A stretch of DNA of 7,781 nt. It comes from Caldifarciminota bacterium. Its GTDB lineage: Bacteria > Hydrothermota > Hydrothermia > S141-80. The notes under the pieces were generated by a model that was not told the DNA's origin, searched no databases, and was given only the letters and a program-made list of their open reading frames with translations. The stretch covers positions 1,799-9,579 of the forward strand of contig JALUJC010000202.1 in the NCBI GenBank assembly GCA_027053375.1. Reading direction: 5' to 3'. The position numbers and the translations under genes are program-made. The stretch's first letter is position 1; the number at the start of each line of letters is the position of its first letter. Positions 1-5,779 of this stretch are shown here, in pieces.

Positions 1-1162
1 ACTCATACCGTTTGCCCACCATAAACCCTGTGATGTTCTGAAGGAACACCAGAGGGATTCGCCGCTGATTGCACAGTTCAATAAAATGCGCCCCTTTGAG
101 CGCCGCCTCCGAGAAGAGCACACCGTTGTTGGCAAGAATCCCCACAGGGATCCCCATCCAGCGGGCGAATCCTGTCACAAGCGTGGGACCGTATTCCCGC
201 TTAAACTCGTGAAAACGGCTCCCGTCCACCAGACGGGCAATGACCTCACGAACATCATAAGGCTGCCGGGGATCGGCGGGAAGGATGCCATAGATCTCTT
301 CAGGGTCATAAAGGGGATCTTCGGGTTCTGAGAGCTCCAGATCCCGAATCCGGGTGGGGGGAAGGGTGGACACAATGGATCGGCAGATTTCCAGCGCGTG
401 TGCGTCGGATTCCGCCAGATGATCTACCACACCGGAAATGCGGGCGTGCACTTCCCCACCTCCAAGCTCTTCCGGCGTGACATCTTCCCCCGTGGCTGCC
501 TTGACCAGGGGAGGGCCTCCCAGATAGATGGTGCCCACCCCGCGGACAATGATGTTCTCATCGGACATGGCTGGAACATAGGCTCCACCCGCGGTACACA
601 TCCCCATCACCACAGCGATCTGGGGAATCCCGGCCGCCGACATCCGGGCCTGATGATAGAAAATTCGCCCGAAATGGTCACGATCTGGAAACACCTCCGC
701 CTGAAGGGGGAGAAACACCCCTCCCGAGTCCACCAGATAAACGATGGGGAGCCTGTTCTGCAGGGCGATCTCCTGGGCGCGAAGGTGTTTCTTGATGGTC
801 ATGGGGAAATAGGTTCCCCCTTTGACGGTGGCATCGTTGCCCACGATCACCACCATGCGGCCTGCAACGCGCCCGATGCCGGTCACGATTCCCGCCGAGG
901 GAACCTCATTGTTGTACATGCCCCAGGCCGCCAGCGGGGAGAGTTCAAGAAAGGGAGAACCGGGGTCCAGCAACCGTGCGATCCGCTCGCGAACAAAGAG
1001 TTTGCCACGGGAAGCATGGAGCTGGTGTGCTTTTTCCGGGCCACCCCGGCGGACTTTCTCCAGCCGCTCGCGCAACTCCTGAACAAGCGCCCGGTGATGG
1101 GCCTGATTCTCCCGGAAGGCTTCCGAGGAAGGGCGTACCTTGCTCTGAAGAACGGGCATCAT
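1..1162 (-). CDS. mccB: Methylcrotonyl-CoA carboxylase, carboxyltransferase (beta) subunit, partial (C-terminus beyond the left edge)
   Basis: This subunit transfers the carboxyl group from carboxybiotin to 3-methylcrotonyl-CoA, a step of leucine degradation in the cytoplasm. It works with a biotin carboxylase/BCCP alpha subunit that is not in the window. The minus strand reads open for 387 codons from ATG 1162 to the edge, about 70% of the usual ~535 residues. Family landmarks are RGKL..RERI near residues 52-61, GNDATVKGG 108-116, VDSGG 144-148, FPDRDHFGR 158-166, [14 protein letters not shown] 189-202, [12 protein letters not shown] 215-226 and [10 protein letters not shown] 374-383. These fit MCC beta better than propionyl-CoA carboxylase beta; the closely related geranyl-CoA carboxylase beta is the main alternative. 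The start is uncertain. ATG 1162 (or the adjacent ATG 1159, giving MPVLQS) matches where the family begins, but an in-frame ATG at 1228 would add 22 residues. Neither has a visible SD, unlike the plus-strand genes here. Human MCC beta, from memory, has MGSC where this has MGMC (residues 186-189). Confidence 0.93.
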   Translation of the reverse strand, partial: MMPVLQSKVRPSSEAFRENQAHHRALVQELRERLEKVRRGGPEKAHQLHASRGKLFVRERIARLLDPGSPFLELSPLAAWGMYNNEVPSAGIVTGIGRVAGRMVVIVGNDATVKGGTYFPMTIKKHLRAQEIALQNRLPIVYLVDSGGVFLPLQAEVFPDRDHFGRIFYHQARMSAAGIPQIAVVMGMCTAGGAYVPAMSDENIIVRGVGTIYLGGPPLVKAATGEDVTPEELGGGEVHARISGVVDHLAESDAHALEICRSIVSTLPPTRIRDLELSEPEDPLYDPEEIYGILPADPRQPYDVREVIARLVDGSRFHEFKREYGPTLVTGFARWMGIPVGILANNGVLFSEAALKGAHFIELCNQRRIPLVFLQNITGFMVGKRYE

Positions 1163-1253
1163 CACGCGGCAAGCATAGAAGGTCGCAACCGAACGGTCAA
1201 CCAATTGTTGTAGCGGTTCAACACACATTGACCCATTCTGGGAAAAAACGGGT

Positions 1254-1282
1254 ACAGGGGTGTCTCTGTCCCACCACAGGGG
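1254..1282. repeat. Direct repeat of ACAGGGG, possible operator upstream of mccB
   Basis: ACAGGGG occurs at 1254-1260 and again at 1276-1282. The 22-base spacing is about two helical turns, so the copies would face the same side of the DNA. The pair lies 26-54 bases upstream of the alternative mccB start at 1228, where a regulator could act. Seven-base repeats do arise by chance, and no regulator is encoded nearby, so a function is only inferred. Confidence 0.25.
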
Positions 1283-1490
1283 CCAGTTGCTGTGCGAAAG
1301 GGGAAGATCCTGCCCTGGTCAACATTCCCCGCTATTTTCCCATCCACGGACTGATTTTCATCACGGTTTTCCTGTGAAATTCCCCCGAAGGTCTCCCTTT
1401 TTATCCCTCAGAACATCAGATGAGTTGCAGCTTTTCTTATATGCGACACGTGCGCGTTGCAGCAGGAAAAAGCAGGCTATATACATCGCA

Positions 1491-1508
1491 ACAGGTCCCT
1501 GTCAGGGG
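1491..1508. repeat. Overlapping short inverted repeats (CAGG / CCTG / CAGGG)
   Basis: ACAGG-TC-CCTGT at 1491-1502 is an inverted repeat with 5-base arms. It overlaps a second one, CCCTG-T-CAGGG, at 1497-1507. Only one of the two could form a hairpin at a time. The CAGG/CCTG core appears again as CAGG-A-CCTG at 1589-1597, nested with 5-base arms AGCAG (1582-1586) and CTGCT (1595-1599). These could be protein-binding sites between the divergent promoters. The arms are short enough that chance cannot be excluded. Confidence 0.25.
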
Positions 1509-1653
1509 TACCCACAGAAGTCATTCATGCGGGTCCAATACGTTATGCGTTAGATTCGTACCCCGGGATTCTTCCATTCAGAGCAGATCAGGACCTGCTG
1601 TAATGTTAAGAGGGGACCGGGGGATTCGCATCCTCCCCACGCTACAATACAGG

Positions 1654-1682
1654 TTGATCCTACACCACAATCTCCGTATATT
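1654..1682 (+). promoter_or_regulatory. Sigma70-like promoter for the 1731 gene
   Basis: TTGATC at 1654-1659 matches the -35 consensus at 4 of 6 positions. TATATT at 1677-1682 matches the -10 consensus at 5 of 6. The spacer is exactly 17 bases. Transcription would begin near 1689, leaving a leader of about 40 bases before ATG 1731. The element sits in the right place and direction for the downstream gene. Confidence 0.6.
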
Positions 1683-1717
1683 GTTCATGAACCCCGGCGG
1701 TGCACCGCTCCAGCCAT

Positions 1718-1726
1718 AAGGAGGGG
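1718..1726 (+). promoter_or_regulatory. Strong Shine-Dalgarno site for the 1731 gene
   Basis: AAGGAGGGG at 1718-1726 contains the anti-SD complement AAGGAGG, which ends 6 bases before ATG 1731. It fixes the start and is the best evidence that the short gene is real. Confidence 0.8.
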
Positions 1727-1730
1727 AAAG

Positions 1731-2093
1731 ATGAATCTGCTGCTTTGCCTTCTTCTGGCAGGGTCGTACCAGATGGTGGGCTCTCTGAAAACCCACCAGA
1801 AAGATCTCCACCTCACCCTCAAGCCCACGATCACCACGGAAAAAGGTGTGACCGCCTTTGATTTCCTCTGGACCTATCAGGGACTGCCCGAATCCACCAC
1901 GGTGGAAATTGTGTATCTCCATCCGGACGGAACCATTACCCTGGAATCCCATGCCCTGAAAGACGGAAAAGGCCCGGGAAAGTTCCGGTTCGGATTCACG
2001 GATCTTCTCCTGAAAAACCGAAAAGTTCGTAAAGTCCAGTACCGCTGGATCACGGGGAAACGGGTTCTGGCAGAGGGCGTGCTGGTGCAGTAA
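1731..2093 (+). CDS. Small exported protein of unknown function (120 aa)
   Basis: I do not recognise a family. The N-terminus (MNLLLCLLLAGSYQMVG) is a short hydrophobic stretch that could act as a signal peptide, although it lacks the usual basic residues at the front. The rest is rich in alternating hydrophobic and polar residues, with many Thr, Lys and aromatic positions such as FDFLWTY near 43-49, VEIVYL near 58-63 and KVQYRWITG near 101-109. That pattern suggests a small beta-sandwich acting outside the cytoplasm. It has its own promoter and a near-ideal SD, and it stands apart from the operon starting at 2238, with a weak terminator candidate between them. A real gene is likely; the function is unknown. 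Confidence 0.75.
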   Translation: MNLLLCLLLAGSYQMVGSLKTHQKDLHLTLKPTITTEKGVTAFDFLWTYQGLPESTTVEIVYLHPDGTITLESHALKDGKGPGKFRFGFTDLLLKNRKVRKVQYRWITGKRVLAEGVLVQ

Positions 2094-2135
2094 ACCCCTG
2101 CCTGCTGTCTCCTGTCAGAATGGTCAAACCCACAC

Positions 2136-2166
2136 ACAGTCTGCCGGAGCCTGTTTTTATACTTTT
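2136..2166 (+). terminator. Weak candidate rho-independent terminator after the 120-aa gene
   Basis: ACAGTCT (2136-2142) can pair with AGCCTGT (2148-2154) around a five-base GCCGG loop, with one mismatch in seven. It is followed directly by a T run (2154-2158) and a further TTTT at 2163-2166. The stem is short and imperfect, so efficiency would be modest. The position, 43 bases after the stop codon and before the next promoter, is what one expects of a terminator. Confidence 0.4.
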
Positions 2167-2196
2167 CTCCCCGCCTTCTCCGGGTGTGCCTTCACG

Positions 2197-2213
2197 CCCC
2201 GGCCAGATCGGGG
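2197..2213. repeat. Small GC-rich hairpin CCCCG / CGGGG
   Basis: CCCCG at 2197-2201 is complementary to CGGGG at 2209-2213 with a 7-base loop. It lies between the candidate terminator and the lemA promoter and has no T run. It may be structural noise, or part of a regulatory region about 25 bases upstream of the -35 box at 2238. Confidence 0.3.
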
Positions 2214-2237
2214 TAGAGATGCAGGGGCAATGAATCC

Positions 2238-2266
2238 TTGAAGTTTTTTCCCGGGAGGCGTATACT
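2238..2266 (+). promoter_or_regulatory. Sigma70-like promoter of the lemA-protease-cyclase operon
   Basis: TTGAAG at 2238-2243 (4 of 6 to the -35 consensus) and TATACT at 2261-2266 (5 of 6 to the -10 consensus) are separated by exactly 17 bases. Transcription would begin near 2273, giving a leader of about 27 bases before ATG 2300. No further obvious promoter or gap of more than about 66 bases occurs before the right edge, so this element probably drives the whole gene string. Confidence 0.65.
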
Positions 2267-2299
2267 CAAAAAGGCGTCGCGAGGACGAAGGAGGTGGAT

Positions 2300-2866
2300 A
2301 TGAGCGCCATTCTTGTTTTCCTGGCTGTGGTCTTTGTCTTCCTTCTGCTGATCGTGTTCTGGATGATCGGCATGTACAACCGCCTGGTGCAACTGCGCAA
2401 CCAGGTGGATCAGATGTGGGCAAACATTGACGTCCTGCTGAAACGCCGCTTTGACCTGATCCCAAACCTGGTGGAGACCGTCAAGGGCTATATGAAGCAC
2501 GAGCGGGAAACCCTTGAAGCCGTGACCCGTGCCCGCGCCGCGGTGGCCCAGGCTGGCACCCCCGAACAGCGGATGCAGGCAGAGGGTATGCTGGGTGCAG
2601 CCCTCGGACGTCTTCTTGCCGTGGCAGAGGCCTATCCTGACCTCAAGGCCAATCAGAACTTTCTCCAGCTGCAGGGCGAACTGACCAACACGGAGAACCA
2701 GATCGCCTCTGCGCGTTCCCGGTACAACCAGGCTGTCCAGATCTACAACACGTCCATTCAGATGTTCCCCGCCAACCTGATGGCGGGCATGTTCGGGTTT
2801 CAACCCCGACCCTATTTTGAAGTGGCGGGAGAAGAGGAGCGACAGGCGCCGCGCGTGCAGTTCTGA
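2300..2866 (+). CDS. lemA: LemA family membrane protein (188 aa)
   Basis: LemA proteins are inner-membrane proteins with one N-terminal helix and a long helical domain; their biochemical role is not settled. A membrane helix spans residues 4-24. It is followed by the conserved YNRLVQLRNQVDQMWANIDV segment (26-45), RRFDLIPNLVETVKGY (49-64), the long helices with YPDLKANQNFLQLQGEL (112-128), and TENQIASARSRYNQAVQIYN (131-150), all typical of the family. Length is normal. The start is ATG 2300 because AAGGAGG at 2288-2294 lies 5 bases before it; the in-frame GTG at 2294 overlaps that SD and is rejected. It is the first gene of the operon. LemA genes are often near M48 peptidase genes (htpX in several genomes), and an M48 gene does follow here three genes on, which supports an envelope role. 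Confidence 0.95.
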   Translation: MSAILVFLAVVFVFLLLIVFWMIGMYNRLVQLRNQVDQMWANIDVLLKRRFDLIPNLVETVKGYMKHERETLEAVTRARAAVAQAGTPEQRMQAEGMLGAALGRLLAVAEAYPDLKANQNFLQLQGELTNTENQIASARSRYNQAVQIYNTSIQMFPANLMAGMFGFQPRPYFEVAGEEERQAPRVQF

Positions 2867-2905
2867 GGCTGGGCCGACAGCGAAAACCATCAACATCATA
2901 CGATT

Positions 2906-2925
2906 GAAAACCATGGTTGAGGAGG
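2906..2925 (+). promoter_or_regulatory. AACCATGGTT palindrome next to the degQ ribosome-binding site
   Basis: The lemA-degQ gap holds the perfect 10-base palindrome AACCATGGTT (2909-2918), directly followed by the SD GAGGAGG (2919-2925). It overlaps the second copy of a 9-base direct repeat GAAAACCAT (2882-2890 and 2906-2914). The SD lies 7 bases before ATG 2933 and fixes the degQ start. The palindrome could serve as an operator or alter translation. It has no hairpin loop, so it is more likely DNA-level or chance. Confidence 0.35.
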
Positions 2926-2932
2926 TTTGAAG

Positions 2933-4444
2933 ATGAGCAGACGTGCGATTTTCGCCCTTCTGGGCGGGGGGTTCCTTGTGGGGTTGCTGTTTACAGCCCG
3001 AATGGGATGGATGCCTGTGGGCTATGCGGAGGACTCCCTTCGCCACGCGGTCAGTTCGGATTCCACCCCCCTTCACAGTCCTTTTTCCCGCATCGCCCGG
3101 AAAGTTATGCCGGGGGTGGTCAACATCTCGGCAGAACAGGTGGTCGGGAACACACCCTTTGAGGACTTCTTTAAACTCTTTCCTTTTGAACACCCGCAGA
3201 TCCCGGAGGAAAAACAGACCATCACCTCCCTGGGATCGGGCTTTGTGTTTGCCCAGAAAGGCCATCTTTACTATATTTTGACCAACAACCACGTGGTGGA
3301 GAATGCCCGGCGTATTGTGGTTCGCCTTGCGGATGGCCGGGAATTCCGGGGTGATGAGGTCAAGATGGTGGGAACGGATGCCCACACCGACCTGGCTGTG
3401 CTCTCGGTAAAAAGCGATCAGGACCTCACCGTGCTGCCCTTGGGGAATTCAGACAGCCTGGAAGTGGGAGACTGGGTGATGGCCATCGGAAACCCCTTCG
3501 GATTCAGCAATACGGTCACGGTGGGCGTGGTGAGCGCCAAGGGGCGCTCCGGCCTGCAACTTCCCGGAGGACCCGACTTCCAGGATTTCATACAGACCGA
3601 CGCCGCCATCAACCCCGGCAACTCCGGAGGTCCGCTTGTGAATATCCGTGGGGAAGTGGTGGGCATCAACGCCGCCATCAGTTCCCCCACCCGCGGGAAT
3701 GTGGGGATCGGTTTCGCCATCCCCATCAACCTGGCCCGCACCATCGCGGATCAGCTCATCGAAAAAGGCGTGGTGGAGCGGGGGTATCTGGGGGTCCGGA
3801 TCCAGCCCGTGACGGCGGAAATGGCCGAAGCGTACGGCCTGGATCACCCGCAGGGGGCCCTGATCGCTGAAGTGGTGCCCGGTTCACCTGCGGACAAAGC
3901 CGGACTCAAAGATGGGGAGATCATCCTGAAGGTGAATGACAGAGACGTCACCGATGCCAGTCATCTCCGGGTGATGATCGCCTCCATGGCACCCGGAACC
4001 CGGGTACGGCTCACGCTGGTGGAGGAAAACGGGAAACGACGAACGGTGGAGGTCAAACTGGCACGCCTTCCTGAAGACGTACTGGCCGGCACATCCTCTG
4101 CTCCTTCCGGAGAAGGGGAAGAAGAGACACAGGGAGAGAGTGAAACCTGGCGCGGATTGCGGGTTGTGTCCCTTCAGTCTCCAGAAGCCCGTGCATTGCT
4201 TGAGGGAATGGAGGAACCTCCCGAGAAGGGTGTGATGATCGTGGAGGTGCTCCCGAAATCTCCCGCGCTGGATGCCGGTTTCCGTCGCGGGGATGTGATT
4301 GTCAAGATCGGACGGAAGACCATCCGGAACCTGGAAGACTTCCGCAAGGTGAAGAAAGCGTACAAAGATTCTCACCGTCCCCTGCCTGTGAAGGTCCTGC
4401 GAAAAGGGACGGCGCTGTACCTGGCCCTTCCTGCGTCATCATGA
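2933..4444 (+). CDS. degQ: HtrA/DegP-DegQ family periplasmic serine endoprotease with two PDZ domains (503 aa)
   Basis: This protease degrades or refolds damaged proteins in the envelope. A signal sequence or anchor covers about residues 1-32, with possible cleavage after GYA32. The trypsin-like domain spans roughly 50-280 with the triad His120 (TNNHVV), Asp153 (HTDLAVL) and Ser231 (NPGNSGGPLV), all intact. PDZ1 begins at the YLGV loop (285-288) and ends near 375. PDZ2 covers about 408-495. An acidic, low-complexity linker (about 387-404) separates them. The loop between the first strands (about 66-98) is short, closer to DegQ than to the long DegP loop, but the paralogue name is a judgement. 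The start is ATG 2933, with the SD GAGGAGG 7 bases upstream; the in-frame TTG at 2927 lies almost against that SD. Its stop overlaps the next start by four bases (ATGA), which implies translational coupling with the SH3-like gene. Confidence 0.96.
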   Translation: MSRRAIFALLGGGFLVGLLFTARMGWMPVGYAEDSLRHAVSSDSTPLHSPFSRIARKVMPGVVNISAEQVVGNTPFEDFFKLFPFEHPQIPEEKQTITSLGSGFVFAQKGHLYYILTNNHVVENARRIVVRLADGREFRGDEVKMVGTDAHTDLAVLSVKSDQDLTVLPLGNSDSLEVGDWVMAIGNPFGFSNTVTVGVVSAKGRSGLQLPGGPDFQDFIQTDAAINPGNSGGPLVNIRGEVVGINAAISSPTRGNVGIGFAIPINLARTIADQLIEKGVVERGYLGVRIQPVTAEMAEAYGLDHPQGALIAEVVPGSPADKAGLKDGEIILKVNDRDVTDASHLRVMIASMAPGTRVRLTLVEENGKRRTVEVKLARLPEDVLAGTSSAPSGEGEEETQGESETWRGLRVVSLQSPEARALLEGMEEPPEKGVMIVEVLPKSPALDAGFRRGDVIVKIGRKTIRNLEDFRKVKKAYKDSHRPLPVKVLRKGTALYLALPASS

Positions 4445-4872
4445 ACCTCTGGGTGTGGATGTTGTGGATGCTGCCCCTCCCGGTTGAACGGGTGGCGCTC
4501 TATGACGCACCCAGCTATTTTGCACAGGTCCATACCGTGCTGCTGAAAGGAACCGAAATCCAGCTGCTGGAACGGCGGGAAGGGTGGGTTCGGGTCGCGG
4601 TGCCCACCCTTCCCGACACCGGCTGGATCCCCGCCCAGGCTGTGGATCGCCCCCGCTGGAAACTTCCGGGCGCGACCTCCCGGGAACGTGATCGGGAAGA
4701 AGCCGTGGCCCTGGCCAGCAAGGGGCTGCAGGAAATGGTCCTCAAGGCAGAGAAACGGGCACCGGAACCTGCACGAGATCTTCAACACCTGAAACAGCTG
4801 GCACGCCTTGCAGAAATGCGGGTTCTTCCTTTTCTGAAAGCGGGACAGCTGCAGCCGGAGGGAAGACCTTGA
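4441..4872 (+). CDS. Small exported SH3-like domain protein (143 aa)
   Basis: Role unknown. The N-terminus (about residues 1-14, tryptophan- and methionine-rich) is hydrophobic and may be a short signal or anchor. Residues about 15-70 resemble a bacterial SH3-type barrel: an initial ALYDAPS segment, the LLKGTEIQLLERREGWVRVAV pattern and GWIPAQAV. That arrangement is usual for SH3_3-like domains that bind peptidoglycan or protein partners. Residues about 80-130 look helical and charged, possibly a short coiled coil. There is no SD; translation most likely restarts from the ATGA overlap with degQ. At its other end, its TGA (4870-4872) overlaps the M48 start. Placement between two envelope proteases suggests it helps anchor or regulate one of them, but that is inference. 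Confidence 0.85.
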   Translation: MNLWVWMLWMLPLPVERVALYDAPSYFAQVHTVLLKGTEIQLLERREGWVRVAVPTLPDTGWIPAQAVDRPRWKLPGATSRERDREEAVALASKGLQEMVLKAEKRAPEPARDLQHLKQLARLAEMRVLPFLKAGQLQPEGRP

Positions 4873-5741
4873 ATCGCCATCTTTTCCTCGTGATCACCGC
4901 CCTGGTGGGGATGGGCTGCAGCGCCGGCGCGGTGGTTCAATCTGCGCTCCCCCGCAAAAGCGTTCTCCGGGTAGGAAAGGCCGTACTGGAAAGCGAACGC
5001 CCCTTTACACCGGAAGAAGAAGACGCCATCGGTCGGCTGGTGGCGCTTGAACTTCTCTCCCGCTTTCCCCCGGTCGCCGATGATTCGCTTCAGCTCTATG
5101 TAAACACGGTTCTTCAGGTGATCGCCCGTGCCTCGGATCGTCCTGTGACCTATGCAGGGTACACAGGAGGGGTCCTGGACACCCCCACACCCAATGCCTT
5201 CTCCACACCCGGTGGCTATGTCTTCCTGACCCGGGGTTTGCTGAACCGTCTGGATGACGAGGAAGAACTGGCGGCCGCACTGGCCCATGAAGTGGCCCAC
5301 GTGGTACTCCGTCATGGACTGGCTTCCATCAAACGTGCGCAGAGAGCCAGAGCCCTGGGGGTGCTTCTTTCCGAAACCGCCCGTCATCAGGATCGTTTTG
5401 CGGCATACGCCGACGCTTTCGGAGAAATGGCGCGTGCCATCACCGTCCATATTCTGGAAAAGGGGTGGACGCGGGATCAGGAATGGGATGCCGATTCTCT
5501 GGCGTATGTCTACCTCTCCCGGGCTGGCTATGACCCCGGAGGATTGATCCGCCTGCTGGAGCGTCTTCAGGGAACCGGTGAAACACACGACGGCACGCCC
5601 TCCTTCCTCCGGACGCATCCGGACCTGCGTGCACGGATCCAGCGACTCAAAGGCTGGAACGTATCCCGTGTCCCGGCAGATTCCCTGACAAAGGCGAGGG
5701 AACAGCGATTCAACAGGTACGTTCACGCCTCTGGCCGCTGA
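4869..5741 (+). CDS. M48 family zinc metalloprotease, secreted, possible lipoprotein (290 aa)
   Basis: This is a zinc endopeptidase of the secreted M48 type (BepA/LoiP-like), which clears misassembled envelope proteins. The zinc site is visible: HEVAH at residues 140-144 supplies two histidines and the catalytic Glu141, and Glu205 in QEWDADSLA is the third ligand. The TPNAFSTPGGYVFLTRGLL stretch (107-125) and the RTHPDLRARI segment near 248-257 are family hallmarks. A signal sequence occupies about 1-16 and Cys17 follows GMG. The lipobox is poor because Gly rather than Leu sits at -3, so lipidation is uncertain. Unlike HtpX, there are no clear internal membrane helices. The start is TTG 4869, with GGAGG at 4857-4861 seven bases upstream and the SH3 gene stop overlapping it. 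The last 34 bases probably overlap the true start of the cyclase gene. Confidence 0.94.
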   Translation: MNRHLFLVITALVGMGCSAGAVVQSALPRKSVLRVGKAVLESERPFTPEEEDAIGRLVALELLSRFPPVADDSLQLYVNTVLQVIARASDRPVTYAGYTGGVLDTPTPNAFSTPGGYVFLTRGLLNRLDDEEELAAALAHEVAHVVLRHGLASIKRAQRARALGVLLSETARHQDRFAAYADAFGEMARAITVHILEKGWTRDQEWDADSLAYVYLSRAGYDPGGLIRLLERLQGTGETHDGTPSFLRTHPDLRARIQRLKGWNVSRVPADSLTKAREQRFNRYVHASGR

Positions 5742-5779
5742 TCGGCCTCGGGCTTCCCCTCTTTCTGGCGCTTCTGCCC
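5692..5779 (+). other. Probable in-frame N-terminal extension of the cyclase with a non-canonical ATT start
   Basis: The cyclase frame stays open upstream of ATG 5780 into the M48 gene but contains no ATG, GTG or TTG there. From ATT 5708 it reads MQQVRSRLWPLIGLGLPLF and then LALLP before Met 5780. That is two arginines followed by a hydrophobic helix, the membrane anchor expected before a CHASE2 domain. AGGCGAGGG at 5692-5700 lies 7 bases before the ATT. ATG 5780 has only pyrimidine-rich CTTCTGCCC before it. ATT starts are rare but real, as in E. coli infC. A CTG start at 5738 is a less likely alternative. Confidence 0.6.

Larger units (their letters stand above)
1163..1730. other. Divergent intergenic region (568 bases) between mccB and the small exported protein
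   Basis: No convincing gene lies here. Short open frames on both strands, such as plus 1420-1719, have no SD, no recognisable domain and a composition typical of chance frames. The stretch holds a sigma70-like promoter for the rightward gene (1654-1682) and several short repeats listed separately. It must also hold the mccB promoter on the minus strand. For that I found only a TTGACC at 1324-1319, and the position 17 bases further on lacks a good -10 match. The mccB frame itself stays open upstream of ATG 1162 to a TGA at 1321-1319, so part of this region could be coding if ATG 1228 is used. Confidence 0.6.

Noticed and set aside
398..1213. 271-codon plus-strand open frame opposite mccB
   Set aside because: It lies antisense to a clearly recognised carboxyltransferase, has no SD, and its His- and Gly-rich composition is what the complementary frame of a GC-rich gene gives.
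1618..1638. GGGGGATTCGCATCC-type hairpin that resembles a tRNA T-arm
   Set aside because: The loop lacks the conserved A58, the stem holds a G-T wobble, and no acceptor, D or anticodon arms can be placed around it.
1420..1719. 99-codon plus-strand open frame in the intergenic region
   Set aside because: It has no SD, overlaps the promoter and leader of the 1731 gene, and reads like random sequence rich in Arg and Ser.
2294..2299. GTG at 2294 as the start of lemA
   Set aside because: It overlaps the AAGGAGG SD itself; ATG 2300 has correct spacing.
2192..3385. 397-codon minus-strand open frame opposite lemA and the 5' part of degQ
   Set aside because: It crosses two well-supported genes and their regulatory gap, resembles no family, and is explained by codon bias on the coding strand.
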